Of a stretch of DNA of 64,000 bases, positions 35,823-44,125 are shown piece by piece. The notes below the pieces were generated by a model. It saw only the letters and a list, made by a program, of their open reading frames with translations. It did no database searches and was not told where the DNA came from. Location: contig CANLVO010000001.1 in NCBI GenBank assembly GCA_947494645.1, forward strand, positions 496,001 to 560,000. Reading direction: 5' to 3'. The first letter of the stretch is position 1. The number at the start of each line of letters is the position of its first letter. A program made the position numbers and the translations under genes. Source of the DNA: an uncultured Litoreibacter sp. GTDB taxonomy: Bacteria; Pseudomonadota; Alphaproteobacteria; Rhodobacterales; Rhodobacteraceae.

Positions 35823-37285
35823 TGATCCTAAATCTAGAAACCCTCGCCAGCTTGCCTGAAGACATTCGTAAGCCAAGATATGACCGGTCTGATCTCTCTG
35901 CCGGTATCGTCCACATCGGCTTGGGAAATTTCCACCGTGCCCATCAGGCCTGGTATCTGCACCGGCTTATGGATGAAGGCCATGCGCACGATTGGGCGAT
36001 CATCGGGGCAGGAGTAAGGCCGCAAGATGCCGCGCAGCGCGAGCGTCTGCTGGCGCAGGATTGCCTGACGACGTTGATAGAACTGGACCCGTCCGGGAAG
36101 TCGGCGGAGGTAACGGGCTCTATGGTTGGGTTCGTTCCAGTCCTGCATGACAATTCCGCTTTGATCGCGCAGATGGCGGACCCGAAAATCCGGATCGTAT
36201 CGATGACCGTCACCGAAGGCGGCTACTATCAAACGGCAACGGGCGCATTGGATATGATGCACGCAGACATTCAGCACGATGCGGCTTGCCCGAAGAAACC
36301 TCAGACCGCTTTCGGAGCCATTATTGCAGCATTGAAGCTACGGCGGGAGGCGGGCGAACTGCCTTTCGCATGTCAAAGCTGTGATAACCTGCAAGGCAAT
36401 GGCGATATTCTACGCGAAACGATTGTTGGTATTGCCAAACTGTCCGACCCAGATCTCGCTGAATGGATCGACGAAAACGCAACATTTCCAAACTCTATGG
36501 TAGATTGCATCGTTCCTGCGACAGGGCCAACCGAATTGGCTTTGGCGCGTAGTTTTGGCGTTGAGGACACGGCACCAGTGTCACATGAAAATTTCCGTCA
36601 ATGGGTGATCGAAGACAAGTTCTGTGCCGGACGTCCAGATTGGGATCTGGTCGGTGCTACGTTCACGGATGACGTGCATTCCTATGAGGCAATGAAGCTG
36701 CGGTTGCTCAACGCCGGTCATCAGATCATCGCAACTCCTGGAGAACTCCTCAGCGTCGATACGATCGCTGAAGCAATGGCGGAGCCATTGATCCGCGACT
36801 TGTTCTTGAAGATTGAGACAGATGAAATTGTACCCCACGTGGCGGCTGTTCCCGGGATGGAGCCACTGGACTATGTCGACCTGATCAGCGGTCGGTTTGC
36901 CAATCCAGAAATCCATGACACGATCCGCCGTGTAGCCTTCGACGGCTCTTCCCGGCATGTAGGTTTCCTGCACCCCATCATCCGGGATGCCTTGGCAGCA
37001 GATGCGCCCATCGAGGGACTTGCTCTTGTTGAGGCGCAGTGGGCGCGTATGTGCGCGGGAACCCGGGAGGACGGGAGTGTTATCGAGCCCAATGATCCAT
37101 TCTGGGATAGTCTAACGGAGCGCGGGTTAGCAGCGAAAACAGACCCCTCTGCGTGGTTGGCACAAGATAGCTTCTATGGTGAACTCAGCCAAGACCTGCG
37201 GTTCCGTGAGAGTTTCTCGCGCTGGCTTCGGATGATTTGGGAAAAGGGCACCAAAGCCGCAATCGAAGATTATTTGAACAGTTAG
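35822..37285 (+). CDS. mtlK: Mannitol 2-dehydrogenase
   Basis: 487 residues from the ATG at 35822, which overlaps the smoS stop; an ATG four codons upstream is less likely. Oxidises mannitol to fructose. It is a long-chain polyol dehydrogenase with the nucleotide turn VHIGLGNFHRAHQAWYL and the catalytic K292-LRLL-N297-AG-H300 pattern. Together with smoS it converts the two imported polyols into fructose. No fructokinase or xylulokinase gene follows in the window. Confidence 0.96.
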   Translation: MILNLETLASLPEDIRKPRYDRSDLSAGIVHIGLGNFHRAHQAWYLHRLMDEGHAHDWAIIGAGVRPQDAAQRERLLAQDCLTTLIELDPSGKSAEVTGSMVGFVPVLHDNSALIAQMADPKIRIVSMTVTEGGYYQTATGALDMMHADIQHDAACPKKPQTAFGAIIAALKLRREAGELPFACQSCDNLQGNGDILRETIVGIAKLSDPDLAEWIDENATFPNSMVDCIVPATGPTELALARSFGVEDTAPVSHENFRQWVIEDKFCAGRPDWDLVGATFTDDVHSYEAMKLRLLNAGHQIIATPGELLSVDTIAEAMAEPLIRDLFLKIETDEIVPHVAAVPGMEPLDYVDLISGRFANPEIHDTIRRVAFDGSSRHVGFLHPIIRDALAADAPIEGLALVEAQWARMCAGTREDGSVIEPNDPFWDSLTERGLAAKTDPSAWLAQDSFYGELSQDLRFRESFSRWLRMIWEKGTKAAIEDYLNS

Positions 37286-37335
37286 GTCTTCTGCGCCTCG
37301 AGCAAACGGCGAGGCTAGGGGGCAGATAAAGAAAA

Positions 37336-37364
37336 ACCCCACCCAACGATGTGTTGGATGGGGT
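37336..37364 (-). terminator. Terminator after the BI-1 gene (minus strand)
   Basis: ACCCCACCCAAC at 37336-37347 pairs with GTTGGATGGGGT at 37353-37364 (one mismatch). On the minus strand it is followed by TTTTTCTTTATC, a good T-run. In the plus direction it could also stop the mtlK transcript less efficiently. Confidence 0.82.
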
Positions 37365-37391
37365 CGCGTTCGTTCGACGTTTTGAGACGCC

Positions 37392-38168
37392 TTATTCTCT
37401 GTTCCCGAAAAGCTGCAGCAGGAACATGAACATGTTGATGAAGTCCAGATATAGGTTCAAAGCACCCATAATTGCGGATTTCGCCAGCCATTCTTGATCG
37501 CCTGCATGGGCCATCTGGAGGTAGTCGTTCTTAATCTTTTGCGTGTCATAGGCGGTCAGACCAGCGAAAATCAGCACACCCAAGATCGACACAGCGAACA
37601 TGATCGCTGGTGAGCCGATAAAGATGTTGATGATCGAGGCCACGATCAGACCAATGACGCCCATGATCAGGAACGATCCCCAACCGGAGATGTCTTTCTT
37701 CGTGGTGTAGCCCCAGAGGCTTAATCCGGCAAAGGCAATCGCGGTCACGAGGAACGTCTGCACGATTGAGTAACCAGTGAAGATCAGGAAGATCGAGCTG
37801 ATCGAAATACCCATCACCGCGGCGAATGTGTAGAACACGACTTGTGCCGTGCCGGATGAAATCCGGTTAATCGCGGCGCCAAAGCCAAACACGAATGCCA
37901 GCGGTGCGAACATCACGACCCATTTCAGGGGTGACAGATACAGCGTCGCGCCGAGTTGGGTCAGGTACTTACCGTTTCCGATTTGCGCAGCGGCCAAAGA
38001 AGGCTCTGTTGTCGTCGCCAATCCGGCGATTGCCCATGCCGCGAGGGCCGTGAGCAGCATGCCCACGGACATAAGTCCGTAGACCTTGTTCATGTGAGCG
38101 CGAAGGCCTGCATCCATCTGCTCGGCGGAAATGCCGGCGGTGGAGCGTGTGCCTGTATATTCTTGCAT
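37392..38168 (-). CDS. BI-1/YccA family (Bax inhibitor-1-like) membrane protein
   Basis: 258 residues from the ATG at 38168. Seven membrane helices from about residue 30 on; the family features include AGLTAYDTQKIKNDY and NLYLDFINMFMFLLQL near the C-terminus. In bacteria these proteins act as pH-dependent calcium leak channels or interact with FtsH (YccA). The frame continues to 38315 but the upstream part lacks a ribosome site and overlaps the Lrp gene. Confidence 0.93.
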   Translation of the reverse strand: MQEYTGTRSTAGISAEQMDAGLRAHMNKVYGLMSVGMLLTALAAWAIAGLATTTEPSLAAAQIGNGKYLTQLGATLYLSPLKWVVMFAPLAFVFGFGAAINRISSGTAQVVFYTFAAVMGISISSIFLIFTGYSIVQTFLVTAIAFAGLSLWGYTTKKDISGWGSFLIMGVIGLIVASIINIFIGSPAIMFAVSILGVLIFAGLTAYDTQKIKNDYLQMAHAGDQEWLAKSAIMGALNLYLDFINMFMFLLQLFGNRE

Positions 38169-38314
38169 GATGGGTTCTCTCCCTTTTACAAATACGGTGG
38201 CTGCCCCGGGTCTATCCGGGATTTCTGGCCTAAATGTGGTGTAGTACCGACCACTTTTCAAGGTTTTCGGCAAGTAAATATGAGCTTTTCTCTCAGAAAT
38301 AGACCGATGGTTCA

Positions 38315-38776
38315 CTAAACGGGCAGAGTGGTAGTGTCTTTGATGTTTTCCATCACAAAACTCGCCGAGATATCACGAAGAGGCACCATTTCGATGAGTT
38401 TTTTGTAAAATCGGTCGTAGTCAGCGACATCCGCCACTTGAACCCGCAGCACATAATCCAGATCGCCGGACATGCGATAAGCTCCTACGATTTCGGGCAA
38501 GAGCCGCGCAGCACGATTAAACTTCTCCAACCAATCTGGCGAGTGATTTGCAGCGCGCATCAGAACCAGCACTGGTAGACCGAGCCCTATCATTTCCGCA
38601 TCGATCAGAGCTACGCGAGCTCTAATCAGCTTGGATTCCTCCATTCTCTTTATGCGCCTCCAGCAGGCGTTGCGAGATAGGGACACCTGATCTGCTACCG
38701 TATCTACGCTCGCGGTCGCATCCGTTTGCAATATGCGAAGTATCTTCCGGTCTAATTCGTCAACGAAATTTGCCAT
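38315..38776 (-). CDS. Lrp/AsnC family transcriptional regulator
   Basis: 153 residues. An AsnC-type helix-turn-helix (LDRKILRILQTDATASVDTVADQVSLSRNACWRRIKRMEE) precedes a RAM effector domain (VLVLMRAANHSPDW, GAYRMSGDLDYVLRV). Amino acids are usual effectors. A 13-bp palindrome GGGATA-C-TATCCC sits just upstream of the ATG, a possible autoregulatory site. Divergent from the DUF6356 gene. Confidence 0.92.
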   Translation of the reverse strand: MANFVDELDRKILRILQTDATASVDTVADQVSLSRNACWRRIKRMEESKLIRARVALIDAEMIGLGLPVLVLMRAANHSPDWLEKFNRAARLLPEIVGAYRMSGDLDYVLRVQVADVADYDRFYKKLIEMVPLRDISASFVMENIKDTTTLPV

Positions 38777-38780
38777 ACGT

Positions 38781-38793
38781 GGGATACTATCCC
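38781..38793. promoter_or_regulatory. Palindrome GGGATACTATCCC upstream of the lrp-type gene
   Basis: Perfect 6-bp arms around one base, only four bases from the Lrp gene's start codon. Bound protein or an RNA hairpin here would block ribosome access as well as transcription. Confidence 0.45.
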
Positions 38794-38879
38794 AAAGTTT
38801 TGCAATTAAAAGGTTATATTTGAGATATTTACTGATCGTTTGCGTGCGATTGTGTGCTCGTCACAAAAGGGGAACGTAG

Positions 38880-39122
38880 ATGAGCAGCAGGGTCGAACAC
38901 GCAACTGGAAAACGAGGATTCTGGGAAGCATTTAGATCGCATCCGGCAAGTGTCGGGGAGACCTATGTCGGTCACATGCTCTTCGCTTTGAGGTTTTCTA
39001 TAAAGCTATTCCTGGCCGGTGGGGCAGCACTGATCCATGCCTTCATTCCGGCACTTTGCGAGACGACAGCCAGTCGGCAAGTCAAAGAGCTCTACGAATT
39101 GTGCTATCACCGATCCAAGTAG
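38880..39122 (+). CDS. DUF6356 family protein
   Basis: 80 residues. The pattern FRSHPASVGETYVGHMLFALRFSIKLFLAGGAALIHAFIPALC followed by TTASRQVKELYEL is the DUF6356 family, small proteins with one hydrophobic segment (about 38-58). Function unknown. A ribosome site AGGGGAA precedes the ATG, and a terminator follows. Confidence 0.85.
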   Translation: MSSRVEHATGKRGFWEAFRSHPASVGETYVGHMLFALRFSIKLFLAGGAALIHAFIPALCETTASRQVKELYELCYHRSK

Positions 39123-39147
39123 GCGGGTGTTTTCGCGGCCTACGAAA

Positions 39148-39171
39148 TGCCCGGCAATTATTTGCCGGGCA
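39148..39171. terminator. Bidirectional terminator
   Basis: TGCCCGGCAA at 39148-39157 and TTGCCGGGCA at 39162-39171 form a perfect 10-bp stem around TTAT, followed by GATTATTAT. It lies between the convergent DUF6356 and DUF1127 genes and can serve both. Confidence 0.8.
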
Positions 39172-39176
39172 GATTA

Positions 39177-39386
39177 TTATCGGTGCCAGTGGGACGGGGC
39201 ATCCCACAAAGGGCGACGTGCCTCAGCCTCAGCATCACGGCGACTGACGCCGATGTCGTCTAACAGCGTGTCGTCAAGTTGCGCCAAAGCACGGCGTTGC
39301 GTGTAAAGGTCGAGATAAGCCAAAATGCCGCGGCGCACAGGGCGAGAAACGCGGCGTGAGATATGAGCGAGAGTTCTGACGGCCAT
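39177..39386 (-). CDS. DUF1127 (YjiS-like) small protein
   Basis: 69 residues. The C-terminal half has the DUF1127 core RRALAQLDDTLLDDIGVSRRDAEAEARRPLWD; the N-terminus is basic. In alphaproteobacteria DUF1127 proteins include RNA-binding and phosphate-stress-related members. It ends HWHR. Confidence 0.9.
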   Translation of the reverse strand: MAVRTLAHISRRVSRPVRRGILAYLDLYTQRRALAQLDDTLLDDIGVSRRDAEAEARRPLWDAPSHWHR

Positions 39387-39508
39387 GACTTTATCCTTCG
39401 TTTTGGTGATCCGTTATCTAATTTTGATCATTTCTGTTGATGTTTATGCCAGGTCGTGGTTCATTTGTGAAATGAATGATTAATCGCCCTTACATCACGG
39501 AAAATGAT

Positions 39509-40408
39509 ATGCCTCGAAATCTTGACCTAACCGCATTACGCTCTTTCGTCGCCGTGGCTGATAGCGGAGGAGTTACGAAAGCAGCCGGGCATCTCAACCT
39601 GACGCAGTCGGCAGTTTCGATGCAATTGAAGCGGTTGGAAGAAGCACTCGATGTCAAACTTTTGGATCGTGCAAATAGAGCTGTCACACCGACCGCAGAA
39701 GGTGAGCAACTTCTAAGCTATGCGCGCCGCATGTTGTCTTTAAACGATGAGGTTTGGGGCAGGCTGACCGCCCGCGAGTTTGAGGGCGAGATCAAGCTTG
39801 GCGTCCCGCATGACATCATCTACCCATATATACCTCCAGTCTTGCGCAGCTTTGCGCAGGACTTCCCGCGGATGCAGATCAAGTTGATCTCTGCGCCGAC
39901 CACGGAGCTGCGAGACATGTTTGGCCGTGGCGCTTGCGACATGATCTTGACAACGGAAGACCAACCTGGCCCCGGGGGAGAGGTGTTGGTTCAGCTACCA
40001 CTTGTTTGGTTTGGGGCAGAGGGGGGACAAGCATGGAAGCAACGACCGCTTCCGGTTGCATTTTGCTCGCGATGTATATTCCGAAAGGGCGTTTTGCGCA
40101 TTCTTGATGAAGCGCAGTTTGAGTGGACCATGGTGGTAGATTCCGATCTGGACAATGCTGTTGAGGCCGTGGTGAGCGCTGATCTTGCCGTGCACGCGGG
40201 CGTCGCTGGGTTCTCTCCTCACCAAGCGGCTCCCATCCCGGATCAGTCAGCGCTGCCAGACCCTGGGCGGACGCAGATCATTCTTTACGCACAGCCTAGT
40301 ACCGACGTTGTCCGTGATGGGTTGAGCCAGATGATACGCCAGACCTATGCAGCAGAGGCGGAGCGATCATCCCCTACCCGTGCAAGGCCTTTGACGCTTA
40401 CGGGGTAA
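39509..40408 (+). CDS. LysR family transcriptional regulator
   Basis: 299 residues from the ATG at 39509 (MPRNLDLTALRSFVAVADSG); an ATG eleven codons upstream is possible. The winged helix-turn-helix (TKAAGHLNLTQSAVSMQLKRLEEAL) is canonical and the effector domain follows (LGVPHDIIYPYIPPVL). It is divergent from the DUF1127 gene, which may be its target. The end overlaps the convergent quinone oxidoreductase gene by 11 bp. Confidence 0.93.
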   Translation: MPRNLDLTALRSFVAVADSGGVTKAAGHLNLTQSAVSMQLKRLEEALDVKLLDRANRAVTPTAEGEQLLSYARRMLSLNDEVWGRLTAREFEGEIKLGVPHDIIYPYIPPVLRSFAQDFPRMQIKLISAPTTELRDMFGRGACDMILTTEDQPGPGGEVLVQLPLVWFGAEGGQAWKQRPLPVAFCSRCIFRKGVLRILDEAQFEWTMVVDSDLDNAVEAVVSADLAVHAGVAGFSPHQAAPIPDQSALPDPGRTQIILYAQPSTDVVRDGLSQMIRQTYAAEAERSSPTRARPLTLTG

Positions 40409-41357
40409 TGACGATTTTGCCGGTGGATTTGCGTGCCCTGAGGAGCTCCAGCCCATCGGCGGCCTTCTCCAATGGAAACTCATGAGAGATGTGAGGCGTC
40501 AGTTTACCGGAGAGGTACATCTCGAAGAGTTGTGCGAGGCTGTCGGTCAAGACAGAGGGCTTGAAGGCGAGGTAGCCGCCCCAATAGAAGCCCAAGACGC
40601 TGACATTCTTAACCAGCAAGTGGTTCGCGGCGATTTGGGGGACATCGCCTGACGCGAATCCGATTGTTAGTACACGGGCCTCAGGCTTGCATGAGCGAAG
40701 CGCGGCTGTGAAAAGATCACCTCCGACGGGGTCGTATACAACGTCCGCCCCGCCCAGCGACTTCACCACCTCACGTAGGTCATCGGTATCCGTATCAATC
40801 AGGTGATCCGCACCGTGTTGAGCAGCGATTGCAAGTTTGTCCTCTCCTCGCGCGGCGGCAATTACCGTCGCACCCATAAGCTTGCCGAGTTCGACTGCGG
40901 TGAGCCCAACACCGCCCGCGGCGCCGAGAACTAGCAAGGTCTCCCCCTTTTTCAGCCCTGCACGGTAATCGAGTGCCACATGAGAGGTTGAATAAGCGAC
41001 TTGGAATGCGGCTGCAGTTCGGAAGTCCATCTCCTTTGGCAAAGAGACGCATAGTTGCGCAGGGAAGACGCCGAACTCCGCCAATCCGCCATGCCCGCCA
41101 AAGACCGCCACGCGCGTTCCGATCTTCGGGTCCGATACACCGTCACCCTGATCTACCACCACGCCAGCGACTTCCATGCCTGGAGAAAATGGGAGGTCGG
41201 GTTTTTCTTGATAGGTCCCTTTGACCATCAGCAAGTCGGCAAAATTGAGCGCGCAGGCTTCGATCGAAATAAGAACCTGACCCTTTCCCGGTACTGGCCG
41301 CACGGCATGTTCAGTATAGGCTGTCTGGCCCAGCTCGGTGACCTGAAAGGCACGCAT
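40398..41357 (-). CDS. NADPH:quinone oxidoreductase family (zinc-free MDR)
   Basis: 319 residues. A medium-chain reductase with FSPGMEVAGVVVDQGDGV, the cofactor turn VLGAAGGVGLTAVELGKLMGA and no catalytic zinc cysteines. Acts as an NADPH-dependent quinone or enone reductase; substrate uncertain. Its start is 134 bp from the divergent hisN gene. Confidence 0.92.
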   Translation of the reverse strand: MRAFQVTELGQTAYTEHAVRPVPGKGQVLISIEACALNFADLLMVKGTYQEKPDLPFSPGMEVAGVVVDQGDGVSDPKIGTRVAVFGGHGGLAEFGVFPAQLCVSLPKEMDFRTAAAFQVAYSTSHVALDYRAGLKKGETLLVLGAAGGVGLTAVELGKLMGATVIAAARGEDKLAIAAQHGADHLIDTDTDDLREVVKSLGGADVVYDPVGGDLFTAALRSCKPEARVLTIGFASGDVPQIAANHLLVKNVSVLGFYWGGYLAFKPSVLTDSLAQLFEMYLSGKLTPHISHEFPLEKAADGLELLRARKSTGKIVITP

Positions 41358-41490
41358 CAGTCTTGCTCCGTAATTTATGTTGAGCGATCCTAGCCATCAT
41401 CTTGGAAGGCGGAAACCGTATTCATTAGAAAGACTTGATTTCCAAACTGTTTGCATGGCACCGATACCCGGCACTACGACGCGAGGACTT

Positions 41491-42288
41491 ATGGACGACC
41501 AGACGAAACGCGACTGTAGGGAGCTTGCCATGGCGTTGGCAGACATTGCTCGCGTAGAAACGCTTCGCTATTTTCGCCGTCCTCACCTTGATGCGGACAA
41601 CAAGCAAGTGGAAGGATTCGACCCTGTAACAGAAGGCGACCGGGCTGCAGAAGCAGCGATGCGCAGTTTGATCGAATCCCGTCGGCCGTTGGATGGAATT
41701 CTTGGTGAAGAGTTTCCACCGAAACCGAGCAGTTCCGGTCTGACCTGGGTGTTGGACCCGATAGATGGCACGCGCGGCTACATCTCGGGAACGCCGACTT
41801 GGGGTACACTTATTGCCTTGCACGACGGGGACAAGCCTGTCTTTGGCGTGATCGACCAACCTTATATTCAGGAGAGGTTCTGGGGCGGCTTCGGGCAGGG
41901 GCAAGTTGAAGGTCCTCGGGGCAAGCTAGCGCTCAAAACATCTTCGGTGGGTGGCCTTAAGGACGCGATCATCTTCACAACCTTCCCCGAAGTAGGAACG
42001 CCGGATGACGCGTCGGGGTTTGCAGCTGTTGCCAAAGAATGCAAACTCGTTCGCTACGGACTAGATTGCTACGCTTATGCTTTGCTGGCGGCCGGTCACA
42101 TTGAACTGGTCGTTGAGGCTGGTCTGCAGGCCTACGATATTCAGGCCCCAATCGCCGTGATTGAGGCCGCAGGAGGCGTAACTACCAATTGGCAAGGTGG
42201 CGCGGCCGACCAAGGCGGTCGCGTACTTGCAGCGGCGAACCCAGACATTCATAGCGCGGCGCTGGCGATCCTAAAGGACGTCCTATGA
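41491..42288 (+). CDS. hisN: Histidinol-phosphatase, inositol monophosphatase family
   Basis: 265 residues from the ATG at 41491, with GAGG upstream; the frame extends to 41377 without support. Metal-binding motifs: GILGEE and WVLDPIDGTRGYISG, with AYDIQAPIAVIEAAGG at the end. The HisN-type of this family supplies the phosphatase step of histidine synthesis in bacteria whose HisB has only the dehydratase domain; the hisB at 58962 is that short form. It overlaps the 8-oxoguanine deaminase gene by 4 bp. Confidence 0.9.
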   Translation: MDDQTKRDCRELAMALADIARVETLRYFRRPHLDADNKQVEGFDPVTEGDRAAEAAMRSLIESRRPLDGILGEEFPPKPSSSGLTWVLDPIDGTRGYISGTPTWGTLIALHDGDKPVFGVIDQPYIQERFWGGFGQGQVEGPRGKLALKTSSVGGLKDAIIFTTFPEVGTPDDASGFAAVAKECKLVRYGLDCYAYALLAAGHIELVVEAGLQAYDIQAPIAVIEAAGGVTTNWQGGAADQGGRVLAAANPDIHSAALAILKDVL

Positions 42289-43622
42289 AAGAGATTTTGA
42301 TCCGCAATGCCGACGTGATCGTGACAATGGATGACGCCCGCCTTGAGGCCGAAAACGCAGACATACTGGTCCGAGAGGGTGTGATCGTAGAAATCGGCGC
42401 AGGTTTGGCTAGCGAAGGCGAAGTCATCGACGCTGAAGGGTGCGTGGTTACGCCGGGACTAGTGAATACCCATCACCACCTTTTTCAAACGCTCACTCGT
42501 GCGGTGCCGCCTGCTCAGGATGCAGCGCTTTTCGGGTGGTTGCAGACGCTTTACCCGATTTGGTCTCGGATGGGGCCAGAACATCTTTTTACATCCGCGC
42601 AGGTTGGTTTGGCGGAGCTTGCTCTCTCGGGTTGCACGATGACGTCGGATCATCTGTATCTTTATCCCGGCGGCGGCAAGCTCGACGACACAATTGACGC
42701 TGCAAGAGAAGTCGGCCTGCGGTTTCACGCGACACGTGGTTCTATGAGCATCGGTGAAAGCAAGGGTGGATTGCCACCTGACGCATTGGTCGAGAACGAA
42801 GCCGCAATCTTGGAGGACTGCATTCGTGTAGTAGACCGCTACCATGACGCGGAGGATGGGGCGATGATCCGCGTCGCACTTGCACCGTGCTCGCCTTTTT
42901 CTGTGAGTCGGGATCTCATGCGTGAAACAGCGACGCTGGCCCGCGACAAGAAAGTCATGCTGCACACCCATCTTGCGGAAAACGACGAAGACATCGCCTT
43001 CAGCCAGCAGGCTTTCGGGTGTCGTCCTGGGCAGTACGCCGAGGAACTAGGCTGGGTTGGAGATGACGTTTGGCATGCACATTGCGTGAAGCTGGACCCG
43101 CATGAGATCACTCTCTTTTCGCGCACGCAAACGGGGGTCGCGCATTGTCCTTGTTCGAATTGTCGATTGGGATCTGGCATAGCTCCCGTGGTAACTATGC
43201 GCGATGCTGGGGTGCCCGTTGGACTTGGGGTCGATGGATCTGCCTCAAACGATACCAGCAACATGATTGTCGAAGCGCGGCAAGCAATGCTCTTGCAGCG
43301 TGTTGAAAATGGCGGGGACGCGTTCTCGGCTCGGGCGGCGTTGGAGCTTGCGACGCGCGGAGGTGCCAGGGTGCTGGGTCGTGCTCATGAGTGCGGCCAG
43401 ATCGCCAAAGGATTCCGTGCAGATATCGCGATCTGGGACGTAAGCGGCGTACAAAGTGCAGGTAGTTGGGATCCCGCGGCCCTATTGTTGGCGGGGCCGA
43501 CCCATGTGCGTGACCTGCTCGTAGAAGGACGGCGGATCGTTGCTGGCGGTGAAGTTGTCAGTTTTGATTTGTCTGCTACGATCGCCAAACAAAATAGTTT
43601 GGTTCTGGGATTGATGTCATAG
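42285..43622 (+). CDS. 8-oxoguanine deaminase
   Basis: 445 residues, amidohydrolase superfamily. Metal ligands: NTHHHLFQTLTRA, HTHLAEN, WHAHCVKL and GVDGSASNDTSN, the last being characteristic of the 8-oxoguanine deaminase/ATZ-like group. Converts 8-oxoguanine to urate, removing a damaged base. ATGA overlap with hisN. Related chlorohydrolase-like enzymes act on other triazines or purines, so the substrate is a family-based guess. Confidence 0.85.
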   Translation: MKEILIRNADVIVTMDDARLEAENADILVREGVIVEIGAGLASEGEVIDAEGCVVTPGLVNTHHHLFQTLTRAVPPAQDAALFGWLQTLYPIWSRMGPEHLFTSAQVGLAELALSGCTMTSDHLYLYPGGGKLDDTIDAAREVGLRFHATRGSMSIGESKGGLPPDALVENEAAILEDCIRVVDRYHDAEDGAMIRVALAPCSPFSVSRDLMRETATLARDKKVMLHTHLAENDEDIAFSQQAFGCRPGQYAEELGWVGDDVWHAHCVKLDPHEITLFSRTQTGVAHCPCSNCRLGSGIAPVVTMRDAGVPVGLGVDGSASNDTSNMIVEARQAMLLQRVENGGDAFSARAALELATRGGARVLGRAHECGQIAKGFRADIAIWDVSGVQSAGSWDPAALLLAGPTHVRDLLVEGRRIVAGGEVVSFDLSATIAKQNSLVLGLMS

Positions 43623-43645
43623 TCGCTCTTGGACGAAAGAAGCTC

Positions 43646-44125
43646 ATGATCTTGCGTATTCTTAGCGGTATTTTTCTGTCTGGTTGGGTTGCTGCGTGCG
43701 GTAGCCCGGTGGCTACAGGTTCAACTCCTCCTTCAGCCGCGAGCCAAACTACGGTGGGCGCCGTGGATGTCGGCACCCGGCTCAATGCGGTACGTGCTCA
43801 ACGGGGTCTGAGCCAGCTGGCCCGCTCAACTGAGCTCGAACAAGCGGCGCGTGGCCACGCAAATGATATGTCCAGAAACGGTTTCTTTAGCCATACAAGC
43901 CCAACAACAGGCAGATTGGTGGATCGGGTCAGGGAGGTTGGCTACCCGTACTGCTTTGTGGCGGAAAATATCGCGCAAGGGCAAAGATCTGAAGCAGAAG
44001 TCATGGCCGCTTGGATGAACAGTCCGGGCCACAGGCGGAATAACTTGTCTGACCGCGCTACGGAATACGGTGTGGCGCGCGCCGCGGGCGACTACTGGGT
44101 TTTGGTGTTGGGCTCACGCTGTTAG
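43646..44125 (+). CDS. CAP domain (SCP/PR1) lipoprotein
   Basis: 159 residues. A lipobox V15-A-A-C18 ends a short signal peptide, so a lipoprotein. The CAP domain reads LNAVRAQRGLSQLARSTELEQAARGHANDM, then GFFSHTSP, ENIAQGQ and AWMNSPGHRRNNL. The bacterial CAP domain's role is not established. Follows the deaminase by 23 bp and overlaps the convergent guaD end by 4 bp. Confidence 0.9.
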   Translation: MILRILSGIFLSGWVAACGSPVATGSTPPSAASQTTVGAVDVGTRLNAVRAQRGLSQLARSTELEQAARGHANDMSRNGFFSHTSPTTGRLVDRVREVGYPYCFVAENIAQGQRSEAEVMAAWMNSPGHRRNNLSDRATEYGVARAAGDYWVLVLGSRC

